Positions 36,551 to 44,509 are shown, counted from the first letter of the stretch. The stretch is DNA of 64,000 bases from Winogradskyella luteola (GCF_019203985.1 NZ_JAGSPD010000003.1:124001-188000), one strand, 5' to 3'. Program-made: numbers and translations. Notes: a model not told the origin generated them from the sequence alone.

Positions 36551-37153
36551 ATGATAGAGCTGCAAAACAAGTATTATATTGGTGAAGGAGAGATAAGATT
36601 TTGCTATGAGCATCCAAAAAATAGACAGCTGTGTATAAAAATTCCACGCCCAGAAACCACGCGAGAGTATACCGAAAAAGAGCTCTTGTATTTTAAAAAA
36701 CTTTCTAAACGCAACAAATCTGTATATAGATATCCATTTTATTCTGATTTTAATGGTGAGGTAGAAACTAATTTGGGTCTTGGGCAAATCTTTGATTTGG
36801 TACGAGACGAAACCAACGGTGAAATCTCAAAAACCTTAGAATATTATCTCATAGAAAATAATACTATTGAAGATAAAAAATTAGAAGATGCTTTGGGTAT
36901 TTTGAAACAGCAAATGACCAAGCATAAAGTTTTTACAAGAGATTTACGAGCCAGAAACATCTGTTGTAAGATCAATAAAGATGATTCTGTTGAACTTATT
37001 ATCATTGACGGCATTGGTCATAGAGACTTTTTTCCTTTTGCGGATTGGTTTCATTATTTTTCTAAAAAGAAGGTTGATCGCACATTTACCAAATGGCATT
37101 TTGATAGTTTGGATGCGCAGAGGAAATTTTTAATAAAAGATGCAAAGAAGTAG
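36551..37153 (+). CDS. YrbL-family (PhoP-regulated network) kinase-fold protein
   Basis: 200-aa protein with YrbL-family features: an N-terminal YIGEGEIRFCYEHPKNRQLC-like strand, KIPRP carrying a Lys in the ATP-site position, a TRDLRARNIC catalytic-loop-like motif (D...N) near 134, and IIIDGIGHRDFFPFADW near 155. YrbL is a PhoP-regulated protein of unknown reaction in enterobacteria; the fold is kinase-like. Divergent from the nucleotidyltransferase operon, with both promoters lying between. It sits within an envelope-glycan region, so an LPS-core kinase is a possible role; not proven. Confidence 0.75.
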   Translation: MIELQNKYYIGEGEIRFCYEHPKNRQLCIKIPRPETTREYTEKELLYFKKLSKRNKSVYRYPFYSDFNGEVETNLGLGQIFDLVRDETNGEISKTLEYYLIENNTIEDKKLEDALGILKQQMTKHKVFTRDLRARNICCKINKDDSVELIIIDGIGHRDFFPFADWFHYFSKKKVDRTFTKWHFDSLDAQRKFLIKDAKK

Positions 37154-37186
37154 CTTTTAAGAATTTTTATATGAAGTCTTTGTACT

Positions 37187-37981
37187 TTACTTACTCAATT
37201 TCAATATTCTAAACGCACCTTGAATCACAAATACAAAAACAATAGTGCCGATAATTAAATCGGGTTTGCTCGAATTTAACCAGTGGACCAAAACACCAGC
37301 TGTTATGACTCCCAAATTAATAATCACATCGTTCGAGGTGAAAATCATACTTGCTTTCATATGAGCTTCTTCTTTACTTTTTGATTTCTGCAAAATGTAA
37401 AGACAAATACCGTTGGCGATTAGTGCGAAAACCGAAACGATAATCATTGTTGAAAAGTCAGGTAGTTTCTCTGATACTAAAAAGCGCCTTAAAACTTCTA
37501 CGAATCCAATAATCGCTAGTGTAATTTGAAAATAACCTGCAAGTTTAGCAATTCGCTTTTTTCTGGTTAGTGTCCCACCAACCGCAAACAAACTAATGCC
37601 ATAAACAAAACTGTCTGCCAGCATATCTAAACTATCGGCAACAAGTCCTATAGATTTAGAAATGATTCCCGTAGTCATTTCAATAATAAAAAAAGCAAAG
37701 TTTATAGCTAGTACAGACCAAAGTAATTTCCTTTGGCTTGTATTTTTTTGAAAATCTGTTTGATCAGTTTGTTCGGTTGAAATTTTTTTGCCACCTAGAT
37801 TTAGTTCGAGAATGGATTTTTCAATTTGCTCAATATCTCCATTATGAAAAACCGTTAATTTTCGATTGGCAATGTCAAAATCTAAATTTACAATACTTGA
37901 AATACCGTCTAATTTCATTCGGATGAGGTTTTCCTCCGAAGGGCAGTCCATTTTAGTAATTTCAAATATAGTTTTATTCAT
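37187..37981 (-). CDS. Cation diffusion facilitator-like transporter with HMA-like N-terminus
   Basis: 264-aa protein. Residues 1-65 form a heavy-metal-associated-like ferredoxin fold (FEITKMDCPSEE, one Cys instead of CxxC). Residues ~85-262 carry about six transmembrane helices of the CDF family, with metal-site Asp residues in DSLDMLADS and SNDVIIN. The usual C-terminal cytoplasmic CDF domain is missing, so the N-terminal domain may replace it. Likely exports a divalent metal; which one is unknown. 41 bases downstream of the Stealth gene, possibly in the same transcript. Confidence 0.8.
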   Translation of the reverse strand: MNKTIFEITKMDCPSEENLIRMKLDGISSIVNLDFDIANRKLTVFHNGDIEQIEKSILELNLGGKKISTEQTDQTDFQKNTSQRKLLWSVLAINFAFFIIEMTTGIISKSIGLVADSLDMLADSFVYGISLFAVGGTLTRKKRIAKLAGYFQITLAIIGFVEVLRRFLVSEKLPDFSTMIIVSVFALIANGICLYILQKSKSKEEAHMKASMIFTSNDVIINLGVITAGVLVHWLNSSKPDLIIGTIVFVFVIQGAFRILKLSK

Positions 37982-38022
37982 GTATAGTGTTGATTTCTAC
38001 ATTCAATATAATTTAAACTTAT

Positions 38023-38958
38023 TTATGTCGTACGCTTTTTAAGCCAATCTAGGATATAATCTAAGATGGGTTGAGGTGCACGATCTAAACTTTGTAACCC
38101 AAGGAATAGTTTATTTTTCCCTTTTACGTTCAATTTGTACTTGTACCAATACAAAGATTTTTTATACGATCTAAAATATAAAAGCTGCAAGTCCTTTTGT
38201 AAAATGCAGGTCTTGTTTTTAATTTCAAGATGATACGCAAAGCCTTGAGGGGTAAATTGCTTTGGGCTTCTAAAACGATACTTTATATTTTCTAAAAAAA
38301 CCTCTGGATGCGCTTTAAAATAATTTTTAAAAGTGGATTTACGCAGTGGGTGAGGCGTATGTCTAAAATTATAATACTTTTTAAAGCCTAAGAGTTTTGC
38401 ACCTAATTGCTGTGCATGTTTGTGTCCAACCCTTGGTTTTTTAAATTTATTTTTAAACTTGTCTTCGGGGAATTTCAACCATCTACCTCGTAGAATGGGT
38501 AATCCATTTTTAAAGAAATCTTCTGGCTTAGTATCGTTTATCAAAAAAAAATCGTCATTGAAATAGATAAAGTGTTCAGCCAAACTTGGTATGCGATGCA
38601 TACAGGTTTCTATCGGTCTACAATTAAAGGTGGGTAAGTTTTCTTCATAGCCTTTAAAAATGTCTATGTGATCAACAATTTTTACCTTATTATATTTTTC
38701 GTTCCCTTTTAAAAAAGAAGGCTCTTGATTATCAGTGATGATAAAGATATTTCTAACGAAAGATGCAAACTTTAAAATAGAATCAATAGTATATTTTATC
38801 TCATTAACTTGGTCGTAGCGTGTTCTAAAGCGTTCATTGTTTATCTTGGCTTTATCTTCAATATATGGTAACATCTTGGCACGATGCTCTTCATCGTTAC
38901 CATCTACCCAAAGGATGACTGCGTCTATAGGATGTGTTATGACTTTATCAACTGACAT
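38023..38958 (-). CDS. Stealth-family hexose-1-phosphate transferase
   Basis: 311-aa Stealth protein, the family of capsule phosphotransferases that form sugar-1-phosphate linkages (e.g. N-acetylglucosamine-1-phosphate transferases). All main blocks are visible: CR1 IDAVILWVDGND near 12-23, CR2 RFRTRYDQVNEIKYTIDSIL with IFIITDNQEP, CR3 around CMHRIPSLAEHFIYFNDDFF with its acidic triad, and a shorter C-terminal CR4-like part. Cytoplasmic. Tightly linked (3-base gap) to two ATP-grasp genes behind dapD, so its product is probably a phosphodiester-containing surface glycan. Confidence 0.88.
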   Translation of the reverse strand: MSVDKVITHPIDAVILWVDGNDEEHRAKMLPYIEDKAKINNERFRTRYDQVNEIKYTIDSILKFASFVRNIFIITDNQEPSFLKGNEKYNKVKIVDHIDIFKGYEENLPTFNCRPIETCMHRIPSLAEHFIYFNDDFFLINDTKPEDFFKNGLPILRGRWLKFPEDKFKNKFKKPRVGHKHAQQLGAKLLGFKKYYNFRHTPHPLRKSTFKNYFKAHPEVFLENIKYRFRSPKQFTPQGFAYHLEIKNKTCILQKDLQLLYFRSYKKSLYWYKYKLNVKGKNKLFLGLQSLDRAPQPILDYILDWLKKRTT

Positions 38959-38961
38959 ACT

Positions 38962-39882
38962 TTAGCTTTGTTTAAATTCGGTAATAGTTTTATTTCCTTT
39001 TTTGAGTGGTGGTAACTTAAAATAATCTCCTATAATTTTATTGTACTCTTCAGGATAAAAATCTTTTCTTGCATCTGAAGGATAGAATGTCATTTCACCA
39101 AAAATAGTTTTTCCATTGACCGAATAAAAATCAACTCTAACAAAAGGGAATCCATCAGCCAAAGCCTCAGCACAGCTAACCATTTCGTCTAAGTTGCTAG
39201 GTTTTTCGATACCACTTGAAATACTTTTATAATTTTTACTTTTTCCAAAAGGTAAAAGTTTATAACCTAAATCAAAACAACCTTGTTTATGATCTTCATC
39301 TCTATCGATATGGACATCAATAAACTTCGCTTTGCCATCAAAACAATAAAACTTATAATCTACAAGTGACTGTTTTCCTTCTTCTTTTAAAAATTTTTCA
39401 GTAATTAAGCGAGGCTGCACATCTTTGTATGCCCATTCTTGTCCAATACGATAATACTGGTTTTTGCTCAACCATTTTTTAAATTTTTTAAGTGCTTTAT
39501 CTTTGTTGAGCTTACTTTTATTTGAAACAATTAAGTTGTGACTGCTTGTATGTGTTGCCTTTACTACAAATTGATTTGGTAATTTATCTAAAGGAACATC
39601 TTCAGCTTTTTCATAAACTCCGTATACTTCATTGAGATATTGTGCTCCGATTTTTTCTTTTACATAAGATCTAACTTCATATTTATCAACTAATTTATTT
39701 AAAATCTTTGGACGGTAAAACACCTTGTACCATTCTATTTTTGCATTAAAATCTTCTGGATTGTCTAGGTCTAATTTTTTGCCCGAAAAATATTCGTAAT
39801 GAATTTTAACATACATTTTTGGCGGTAAAAAACGCATTTTGCGAAGATGTCTTAGAAAAAAACGCCTGATTTTTTTTAGCAT
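38962..39882 (-). CDS. TupA-like ATP-grasp protein
   Basis: 306-aa protein of the TupA-like ATP-grasp family (PF14305 type). Visible: FVVKATHTSSHNLIV, WAYKDVQPRLITEKFL, LVDYKFYCFDGKAKFI for ATP and metal binding, and FPFVRVDFYSVNGKTIFGEMTFYP at the C-terminal active site. TupA takes part in teichuronopeptide synthesis, joining amino acids to uronic-acid polymers; homologues are common in capsule clusters. Probable role: amide-bond formation on a surface glycan. 3-4 base gaps to the Stealth gene and to the second ATP-grasp gene. Confidence 0.85.
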   Translation of the reverse strand: MLKKIRRFFLRHLRKMRFLPPKMYVKIHYEYFSGKKLDLDNPEDFNAKIEWYKVFYRPKILNKLVDKYEVRSYVKEKIGAQYLNEVYGVYEKAEDVPLDKLPNQFVVKATHTSSHNLIVSNKSKLNKDKALKKFKKWLSKNQYYRIGQEWAYKDVQPRLITEKFLKEEGKQSLVDYKFYCFDGKAKFIDVHIDRDEDHKQGCFDLGYKLLPFGKSKNYKSISSGIEKPSNLDEMVSCAEALADGFPFVRVDFYSVNGKTIFGEMTFYPSDARKDFYPEEYNKIIGDYFKLPPLKKGNKTITEFKQS

Positions 39883-39886
39883 TTTA

Positions 39887-40942
39887 TTAATCTTTGTGGG
39901 GGTGATAGTTTTCTTTCCAAAGTTTTTCCCAGCCTAAACCTTTAAAACATGGACCCGTAGTTGCTTCACTGAATTTTATACCATTATTGTTTCCGTTCCA
40001 CTCAATAAGTTGAGCTTCACCGAATTTATCAACGGCCATATCCCAGCCAATACAACCCATAAAAGGAATTGAACCATGCATCTCTAAAACTTTTGATTTA
40101 CATTTACCAAAATTAGGAATAACTTTATCTTTAAACGATATTTTGCTATCAGGATGCATTTTTAATTCTTTCCATTTCATATAGCCCACAGCATTTAATT
40201 CTCCTGTATTTATATCCATAGGAACGCTTATTGCCGAATTAGACAGGATGTGTCTATCTTTTTCTCTTCCAAACCTAACATATGCTGCTCTGGTACTCAC
40301 CAAACCTTTTTTGTCAGAAGCTGTAGTTATTCTTATTGTTGCTACCGAATTAGCTGTAAATTGAGAAAAGAAGTCATGTTGTTTAATGAATTTTTGAAAA
40401 ACACCGTTACCACTAGCCTTAGATAGAAAGTTAGTGGTGTTAAAACTATTCTTCTCTAGGACAAAAACACCTTTACCTTGCTTGGAATTCTCAAGTTTAT
40501 AAACCAATTTATCATATTCTTCAAACAAATAAGACTTAACTTTATCGAATGGTAGTATTTTATTCTCAGATGTACAAAACATTCCGTTTAGAAAGTAGCC
40601 TACATTTAGAGTATCTACGGTTTTAAATAGTAATGGTGCAACAAAATTGCGATCTGCTAAGCTACCATAATCGCCTTTTTGTCTAGGTACGACTTCCTTT
40701 TTATAATAATCATCAGGAATCCAACCTTCTTTAAAACGATTTTGCATGGCACAATATACATATATCCAAGGTGCATACCGTTTATCACCTAGAGCTTCTT
40801 TTGCATATTCATTAGACTGTTTAATTAATTTGAGGTTTGTTTTACCCCTGTAGCTTTCAATAGTCTTTAAAATTTTTAGTGCACGCTTTTTTGAACGCTT
40901 ATGCTTAAAGTGCCATTTAATTTTATATTCTATATTCGTCAT
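39887..40942 (-). CDS. Sugar-transfer-associated ATP-grasp protein
   Basis: 351-aa protein resembling the ATP-grasp family associated with sugar transfer (PF14397 type). Seen: FVLEKNSFNTTNFL, FSQFTANSVATIRITTA, AYVRFGREKDRH, and a C-terminal GCIGWDMAVDKFGEAQLIEW block with the metal-binding acidic residues and Asn. It differs clearly from the TupA-like neighbour, so two distinct ligases are encoded side by side. Substrate unknown; amidation of a glycan is inferred. Starts 9 bases after dapD on the same strand. Confidence 0.82.
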   Translation of the reverse strand: MTNIEYKIKWHFKHKRSKKRALKILKTIESYRGKTNLKLIKQSNEYAKEALGDKRYAPWIYVYCAMQNRFKEGWIPDDYYKKEVVPRQKGDYGSLADRNFVAPLLFKTVDTLNVGYFLNGMFCTSENKILPFDKVKSYLFEEYDKLVYKLENSKQGKGVFVLEKNSFNTTNFLSKASGNGVFQKFIKQHDFFSQFTANSVATIRITTASDKKGLVSTRAAYVRFGREKDRHILSNSAISVPMDINTGELNAVGYMKWKELKMHPDSKISFKDKVIPNFGKCKSKVLEMHGSIPFMGCIGWDMAVDKFGEAQLIEWNGNNNGIKFSEATTGPCFKGLGWEKLWKENYHPHKD

Positions 40943-40951
40943 GTTTCTCAG

Positions 40952-41767
40952 TTATACGGCCACATCATATTCACGTAAAGCATCATTGAGAGATGTTTTT
41001 TTATCTGTGCTCTCTTTTCGCTTTCCTATGATTAGTGCACAAGGTACTTGAAACTCCCCAGCTTTAAATTTTTTAGTGTAGCTACCGGGAATAACGACAG
41101 ATCGTGCAGGTACAACACCTTTCATCTCTTTAGGTTCATCACCGGTCACATCAATGATTTTTGTACTCATAGTTAAAACCACATTTGCGCCAAGAACAGC
41201 TTCTTTTTCTACTCTAACGCCTTCAACAACAATACAACGGCTACCGATAAAAGCACCATCTTCTATAATTACAGGAGCGGCTTGTAAAGGTTCCAAAACT
41301 CCACCAATGCCAACACCACCAGAAAGATGTACATTCTTTCCAATCTGTGCACAACTACCAACTGTTGCCCAAGTATCTACCATTGTACCTTCGTCGACGT
41401 AAGCTCCGATATTAACATAACTAGGCATCATAATAACACCTTTAGAAATATAAGCTCCATGTCTTGCCACAGCATGCGGAACGACTCTAATACCTTTTTC
41501 TTTATAATTTCGTTTTAATGGAATTTTATCGTGGTACTCAAAAATACCAACTTCAAAAGTTTCCATTTTTTGAATAGGAAAATATAAAACCACAGCTTTT
41601 TTAACCCATTCATTGACTTGCCAACCTTTATCAGTAGGTTCTGCAACACGTAATGTGCCTTCGTCAATTAGATTAACGACTTTTCTAATGGCATCTATGG
41701 TAACACTATTGGTTAATTGAGTGCGATCTTCCCAAGCGCTCTCTATGATGGTTTGTAATTGTTGCAT
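40952..41767 (-). CDS. dapD: 2,3,4,5-tetrahydropyridine-2,6-dicarboxylate N-succinyltransferase
   Basis: 271-aa left-handed beta-helix transferase that succinylates tetrahydrodipicolinate in the succinylase route to meso-diaminopimelate and lysine. Visible: hexapeptide-repeat region from about 100 to 225 (VNIGAYVDEG, VHLSGGVGIGGVLEPLQAAP, SRCIVVEGV), the MVDTWATVGSCAQIG signature and catalytic Asp/Glu positions. Full length. Unusually, it heads an operon whose next genes are two ATP-grasp proteins and a Stealth transferase. A TATCTTTG box is present at 41797-41790, 22 bases upstream. Confidence 0.95.
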   Translation of the reverse strand: MQQLQTIIESAWEDRTQLTNSVTIDAIRKVVNLIDEGTLRVAEPTDKGWQVNEWVKKAVVLYFPIQKMETFEVGIFEYHDKIPLKRNYKEKGIRVVPHAVARHGAYISKGVIMMPSYVNIGAYVDEGTMVDTWATVGSCAQIGKNVHLSGGVGIGGVLEPLQAAPVIIEDGAFIGSRCIVVEGVRVEKEAVLGANVVLTMSTKIIDVTGDEPKEMKGVVPARSVVIPGSYTKKFKAGEFQVPCALIIGKRKESTDKKTSLNDALREYDVAV

Positions 41768-41789
41768 AAAAAAAAGTATAATTAATTTT

Positions 41790-41797
41790 TCAAAGAT
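41790..41797 (-). promoter_or_regulatory. Candidate -7 box for the dapD operon
   Basis: Minus-strand TATCTTTG, 22 bases upstream of the dapD ATG; -33 element not clear. Confidence 0.45.
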
Positions 41798-41838
41798 ACC
41801 TCTATAATGACACAGGCTAAAATTCTTTTAAAAAAAAA

Positions 41839-41975
41839 GTGACTTATTAAAAAAGGTGGTGTCTTAATAGTATTAAATACGATGATAATTTATTCTTAAT
41901 ATGCTTATCGGAGGATTTAATTAATAGCTAATTATGAAAACTCCTCGCCCCTTAAGATTGAGGGGTTTTCTTTTT
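41839..41975 (+). ncRNA. Candidate small RNA, tandem unit 1, with intrinsic terminator
   Basis: Part of the 487-base gene-free stretch between dapD and ruvX. The unit starts GTGAC, has GTCTTAA at 41861-41867 followed by AGTA, then the 14-mer ATTAATAGCTAATT at 41920-41933, and closes with a 10-bp hairpin (41937-41946 with 41960-41969, one G-U pair) followed by CTTTTT. The same order recurs 148 bases on. No ORF of sensible length is found in any frame. The hairpin's 3' arm (AGGGG) could also pair with CCCCT at 41948-41952, giving two alternative folds. A short regulatory RNA is the best explanation. Confidence 0.45.
41937..41975 (+). terminator. Terminator of unit 1
   Basis: AAAACTCCTC pairs with GAGGGGTTTT across a 13-base loop, followed by CTTTTT. 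No annotated plus-strand gene lies upstream that it could serve other than the unit itself. Confidence 0.7.
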
Positions 41976-41986
41976 ATAAGAAAAAT

Positions 41987-42110
41987 GTGACCTAATCAAA
42001 TTTGTTGGGTCTTAAGAGTAGTTAACTTGATTTATTTTTAGAGGGAATAAATTCATAATTTGATTAATAGCTAATTTTAAACGCTTCTTTTTGTTAAGAA
42101 GCGTTTTTTT
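41987..42110 (+). ncRNA. Candidate small RNA, tandem unit 2, with intrinsic terminator
   Basis: Begins GTGAC at 41987, has GTCTTAA at 42009-42015 followed by GAGTA, repeats ATTAATAGCTAATT exactly at 42063-42076 and ends with a strong terminator. TTTG at 42001-42004 followed after 16 bases by TAACTTGA (42021+ region) roughly fits a Bacteroidota promoter, putting a transcript start near 42035 and its length near 75 bases. The sequence between the shared blocks has diverged from unit 1, as expected for related RNAs rather than a recent duplication. Confidence 0.45.
42079..42110 (+). terminator. Terminator of unit 2
   Basis: AACGCTTCTT (42080-42089) pairs perfectly with AAGAAGCGTT (42096-42105), followed by T5. 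It sits about 145 bases before ruvX, far from any upstream plus-strand gene. Confidence 0.85.
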
Positions 42111-42240
42111 ATTGGTAAAATTTGATTTTTGAGTAACCCGTAAGAATACATGAATATAACTTTATTCGCATTGCGCTTTTGTCAAAAGAATGCGAAATCA
42201 ATATACTGCTAAATGCTTCAATTTAACCATCATTAATACT

Positions 42241-42248
42241 TACCTTTG
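42241..42248 (+). promoter_or_regulatory. -7 box of ruvX, leaderless configuration
   Basis: TACCTTTG matches TAnnTTTG six bases before the ATG at 42255. It also shows that the TTG at 42246, lying inside the box, is not the start. Confidence 0.5.
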
Positions 42249-42254
42249 CAAAAC

Positions 42255-42668
42255 ATGGGACGAATTTTAGCCATAGACTACGGAACAAAACGAACCGGCT
42301 TAGCAGTTACTGACGAGATGCAAATCATAGCTTCTGGTCTAACAACTGTTGAAACTAAAGATTTACTCGTGTTTTTAAAAGATTATACAGTATCGGAAAA
42401 TGTCGTGAAGTTTGTAGTTGGTGAGCCTAAGCAAATGGACAATACAGCTTCAGAAAGTGAGGTGTTTATTCAAAAGTTTTTAAAACAATTAGCCAAAGTT
42501 ATTCCAGAGATTCCTGTTGAACGTGTAGACGAGCGTTTTACTTCTAAAATGGCGTTTCAGACTATGATAGATGGTGGCTTAAAGAAAAAGCAAAGACAAA
42601 ATAAAGCTCTTATTGACGAAATTAGTGCCACGTTGATATTACAAAGTTACCTTTCTTCAAAATCTTAA
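42255..42668 (+). CDS. ruvX: Holliday junction resolvase-like pre-16S rRNA nuclease
   Basis: 137-aa RNase H-fold protein of the YqgF/RuvX family, which matures the 5' end of 16S rRNA. It begins MGRILAIDYGTKRTGLAV, the conserved first strand with catalytic Asp, followed by VVGEPKQMDN and the DERFTSKMA motif and a final IDEISATLILQSYL with the last acidic residue. Start chosen at 42255 because the family starts at MGR and the promoter box covers the upstream TTG. First gene of a plus-strand group with def, DUF5606 and mazG, though def has its own -7 box. Confidence 0.93.
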   Translation: MGRILAIDYGTKRTGLAVTDEMQIIASGLTTVETKDLLVFLKDYTVSENVVKFVVGEPKQMDNTASESEVFIQKFLKQLAKVIPEIPVERVDERFTSKMAFQTMIDGGLKKKQRQNKALIDEISATLILQSYLSSKS

Positions 42669-42678
42669 ATAAGTATTG

Positions 42679-42686
42679 TACTTTTG
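42679..42686 (+). promoter_or_regulatory. Candidate -7 box for def
   Basis: TACTTTTG matches TAnnTTTG, 20 bases upstream of the def ATG in the 38-base ruvX-def gap. -33 not obvious. Confidence 0.45.
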
Positions 42687-42706
42687 CATCCGAAAATAAA
42701 CAAATT

Positions 42707-43297
42707 ATGACATTACCAATAGTAGCTTATGGCGATGCAGTACTTAGAAAAAAAGCTAAGGAAATTGATAAGGACTACCCTAAATTAGATGAGCTGATTG
42801 AGAATATGTACGAAACCATGTATGGTGCTTATGGTGTAGGTTTAGCGGCACCTCAAATAGGTTTACCTATTCGTTTGTTTTTGGTAGATACAGAACCTTT
42901 TTCCGAAGATGAAGACCTATCTGAAAAAGATAGAGTACAGATGAAAAACTTTAAGAAGACATTTATCAATGCTAAAATCTTAGAAGAAGAAGGTGACGAA
43001 TGGGCTTTTAATGAGGGCTGTTTGAGTATTCCTAATGTTAGGGAAGATGTTTTTAGACAACCAAAAATTAAAATTCAATACCAAGATGAGAATTTTGATA
43101 CATATGTTGAGGAATATGATGGATTAATTGCTCGAGTAATTCAACACGAGTACGACCATATCGAAGGAATTTTATTTACGGACAAATTATCGTCATTCAA
43201 AAAGCGTCTGATAAAAGGTAAGTTGGCCAATATTTCAAAAGGAAAAATTAAAATAGATTATAAAATGCGTTTTCCTGCAATGAGCAGAAAACGTTAA
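42707..43297 (+). CDS. def: Peptide deformylase
   Basis: 196-aa metalloenzyme that removes the formyl group from nascent protein N-termini. All three family motifs are intact: GVGLAAPQIG at 43-52, EGCLSIP with metal ligand C105, and HEYDH at 147-151 with the two His ligands and catalytic Glu148. An acidic insertion (SEDEDLSEKD near 66-75) is typical of Bacteroidota enzymes. Followed after 10 bases by the DUF5606 gene; no methionyl-tRNA formyltransferase gene is nearby. Confidence 0.96.
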   Translation: MTLPIVAYGDAVLRKKAKEIDKDYPKLDELIENMYETMYGAYGVGLAAPQIGLPIRLFLVDTEPFSEDEDLSEKDRVQMKNFKKTFINAKILEEEGDEWAFNEGCLSIPNVREDVFRQPKIKIQYQDENFDTYVEEYDGLIARVIQHEYDHIEGILFTDKLSSFKKRLIKGKLANISKGKIKIDYKMRFPAMSRKR

Positions 43298-43307
43298 TGC
43301 AATATAT

Positions 43308-43736
43308 ATGAGCTTAGATAAAATTTTAGCTATTTCTGGGAAGCCAGGATTATATGAAATTGTTACGCAAACCAGAACAGGTGCTGTGGTTCAATCTCTA
43401 ATAGACAAAAAACGTATTACGGTTGGTGCGCATAGCAACATTAGTATTTTGAGCGAAATCGCTATTTACACATTAACTGAAGAGGTGCCTTTAAAAGATG
43501 TTCTTAAAAAAATTAAGAATAAAGAAAATGGTGCGCCTACATCCATAAGCCATAAGGATGGAAAAGATACTTTAGAAGAATACTTTTTTGAAGTTTTGCC
43601 AGATTATGACGAAGACCGTGTTTACCCTTCAGATATTAAAAAGGTAGTGCAATGGTATAACTTGCTTCAAAAAAATGATCTTTTGGATGCATTGGAAACA
43701 TCTGATGAAGACAAAGACACTTCAGAAGAAGAATAA
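43308..43736 (+). CDS. DUF5606 protein
   Basis: 142-aa cytoplasmic protein beginning MSLDKILAISGKPGLYEIV, the conserved start of DUF5606 of Bacteroidota. A small beta-barrel-like first half (VVQSLIDKKRITVG, ISILSEIAIYT) is followed by a helical segment and a strongly acidic tail (SDEDKDTSEEE). Function unknown. It is conserved between def and mazG, with a 10-base gap to def and a 1-base TAATG overlap with mazG, suggesting a link to translation or nucleotide-pool housekeeping. Confidence 0.85.
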   Translation: MSLDKILAISGKPGLYEIVTQTRTGAVVQSLIDKKRITVGAHSNISILSEIAIYTLTEEVPLKDVLKKIKNKENGAPTSISHKDGKDTLEEYFFEVLPDYDEDRVYPSDIKKVVQWYNLLQKNDLLDALETSDEDKDTSEEE

Positions 43737-44509
43737 TGTCTAATAAAGCAGCCCAATTAAAAGCTTTTGAACGTTTGCTAATTATCATGGACGAGTTGCG
43801 TGAACAATGTCCTTGGGATAAAAAGCAAACCATGGAATCTTTACGTCATTTAACCATTGAAGAAGTTTACGAATTGGGTGATGCCATTTTAGATAAAGAT
43901 TTAGACGAAGTAAAAAAAGAACTTGGTGATGTCTTGCTGCATATTGTGTTTTATTCTAAAATAGGTAGCGAAACTAATACTTTCGACATTGCAGATGTTT
44001 GTCACAGTATTTGTGATAAGTTAGTGGAACGCCATCCACATATTTACGGAGATGTGAAGGTTGAAAATGAAGACGATGTAAAGCGTAATTGGGAGCAATT
44101 AAAACTTAAAGAAGGTAAAAAAAGTGTTCTCGAAGGAGTGCCCAAAAGTTTACCAGCTATGGTAAAAGCCAACCGCATACAAGATAAAGTTGCAGGTGTA
44201 GGTTTTGATTGGGAACAGCCAGAACAAGTTTTTGAAAAAGTAGAGGAAGAGCTAGCTGAACTTAAATCTGAAATTGCAAAAGGTAATAAAGATGCTATTG
44301 AAAGCGAATTTGGTGATGTATTATTTTCCATGATTAATTACGCACGCTTTCTAAAGATAAACCCCGATAATGCTCTAGAGCGTACTAATAAGAAATTTAT
44401 AAAACGTTTTCAATATCTTGAAAATAAGGCCAAAGAACTAAATAAATCACTAAAAGATATGACATTATCTGAAATGGACATCTTTTGGGAAGAAGCGAAA
44501 TCTTTGTAA
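43736..44509 (+). CDS. mazG: Nucleoside triphosphate pyrophosphohydrolase
   Basis: 257-aa tandem-domain MazG that hydrolyses NTPs and dNTPs to monophosphates plus pyrophosphate (house-cleaning, ppGpp-linked in E. coli). First domain: CPWDKKQTMESLRHLTIEEVYE and KKELGDVLLHIVFYS. Second: FEKVEEELAELKSEI and ESEFGDVLFSMINYARFL. Both have the EExxE and ExxD magnesium motifs. Translation is probably coupled to DUF5606. The following 275 bases hold a possible RNA and a terminator. Confidence 0.94.
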   Translation: MSNKAAQLKAFERLLIIMDELREQCPWDKKQTMESLRHLTIEEVYELGDAILDKDLDEVKKELGDVLLHIVFYSKIGSETNTFDIADVCHSICDKLVERHPHIYGDVKVENEDDVKRNWEQLKLKEGKKSVLEGVPKSLPAMVKANRIQDKVAGVGFDWEQPEQVFEKVEEELAELKSEIAKGNKDAIESEFGDVLFSMINYARFLKINPDNALERTNKKFIKRFQYLENKAKELNKSLKDMTLSEMDIFWEEAKSL

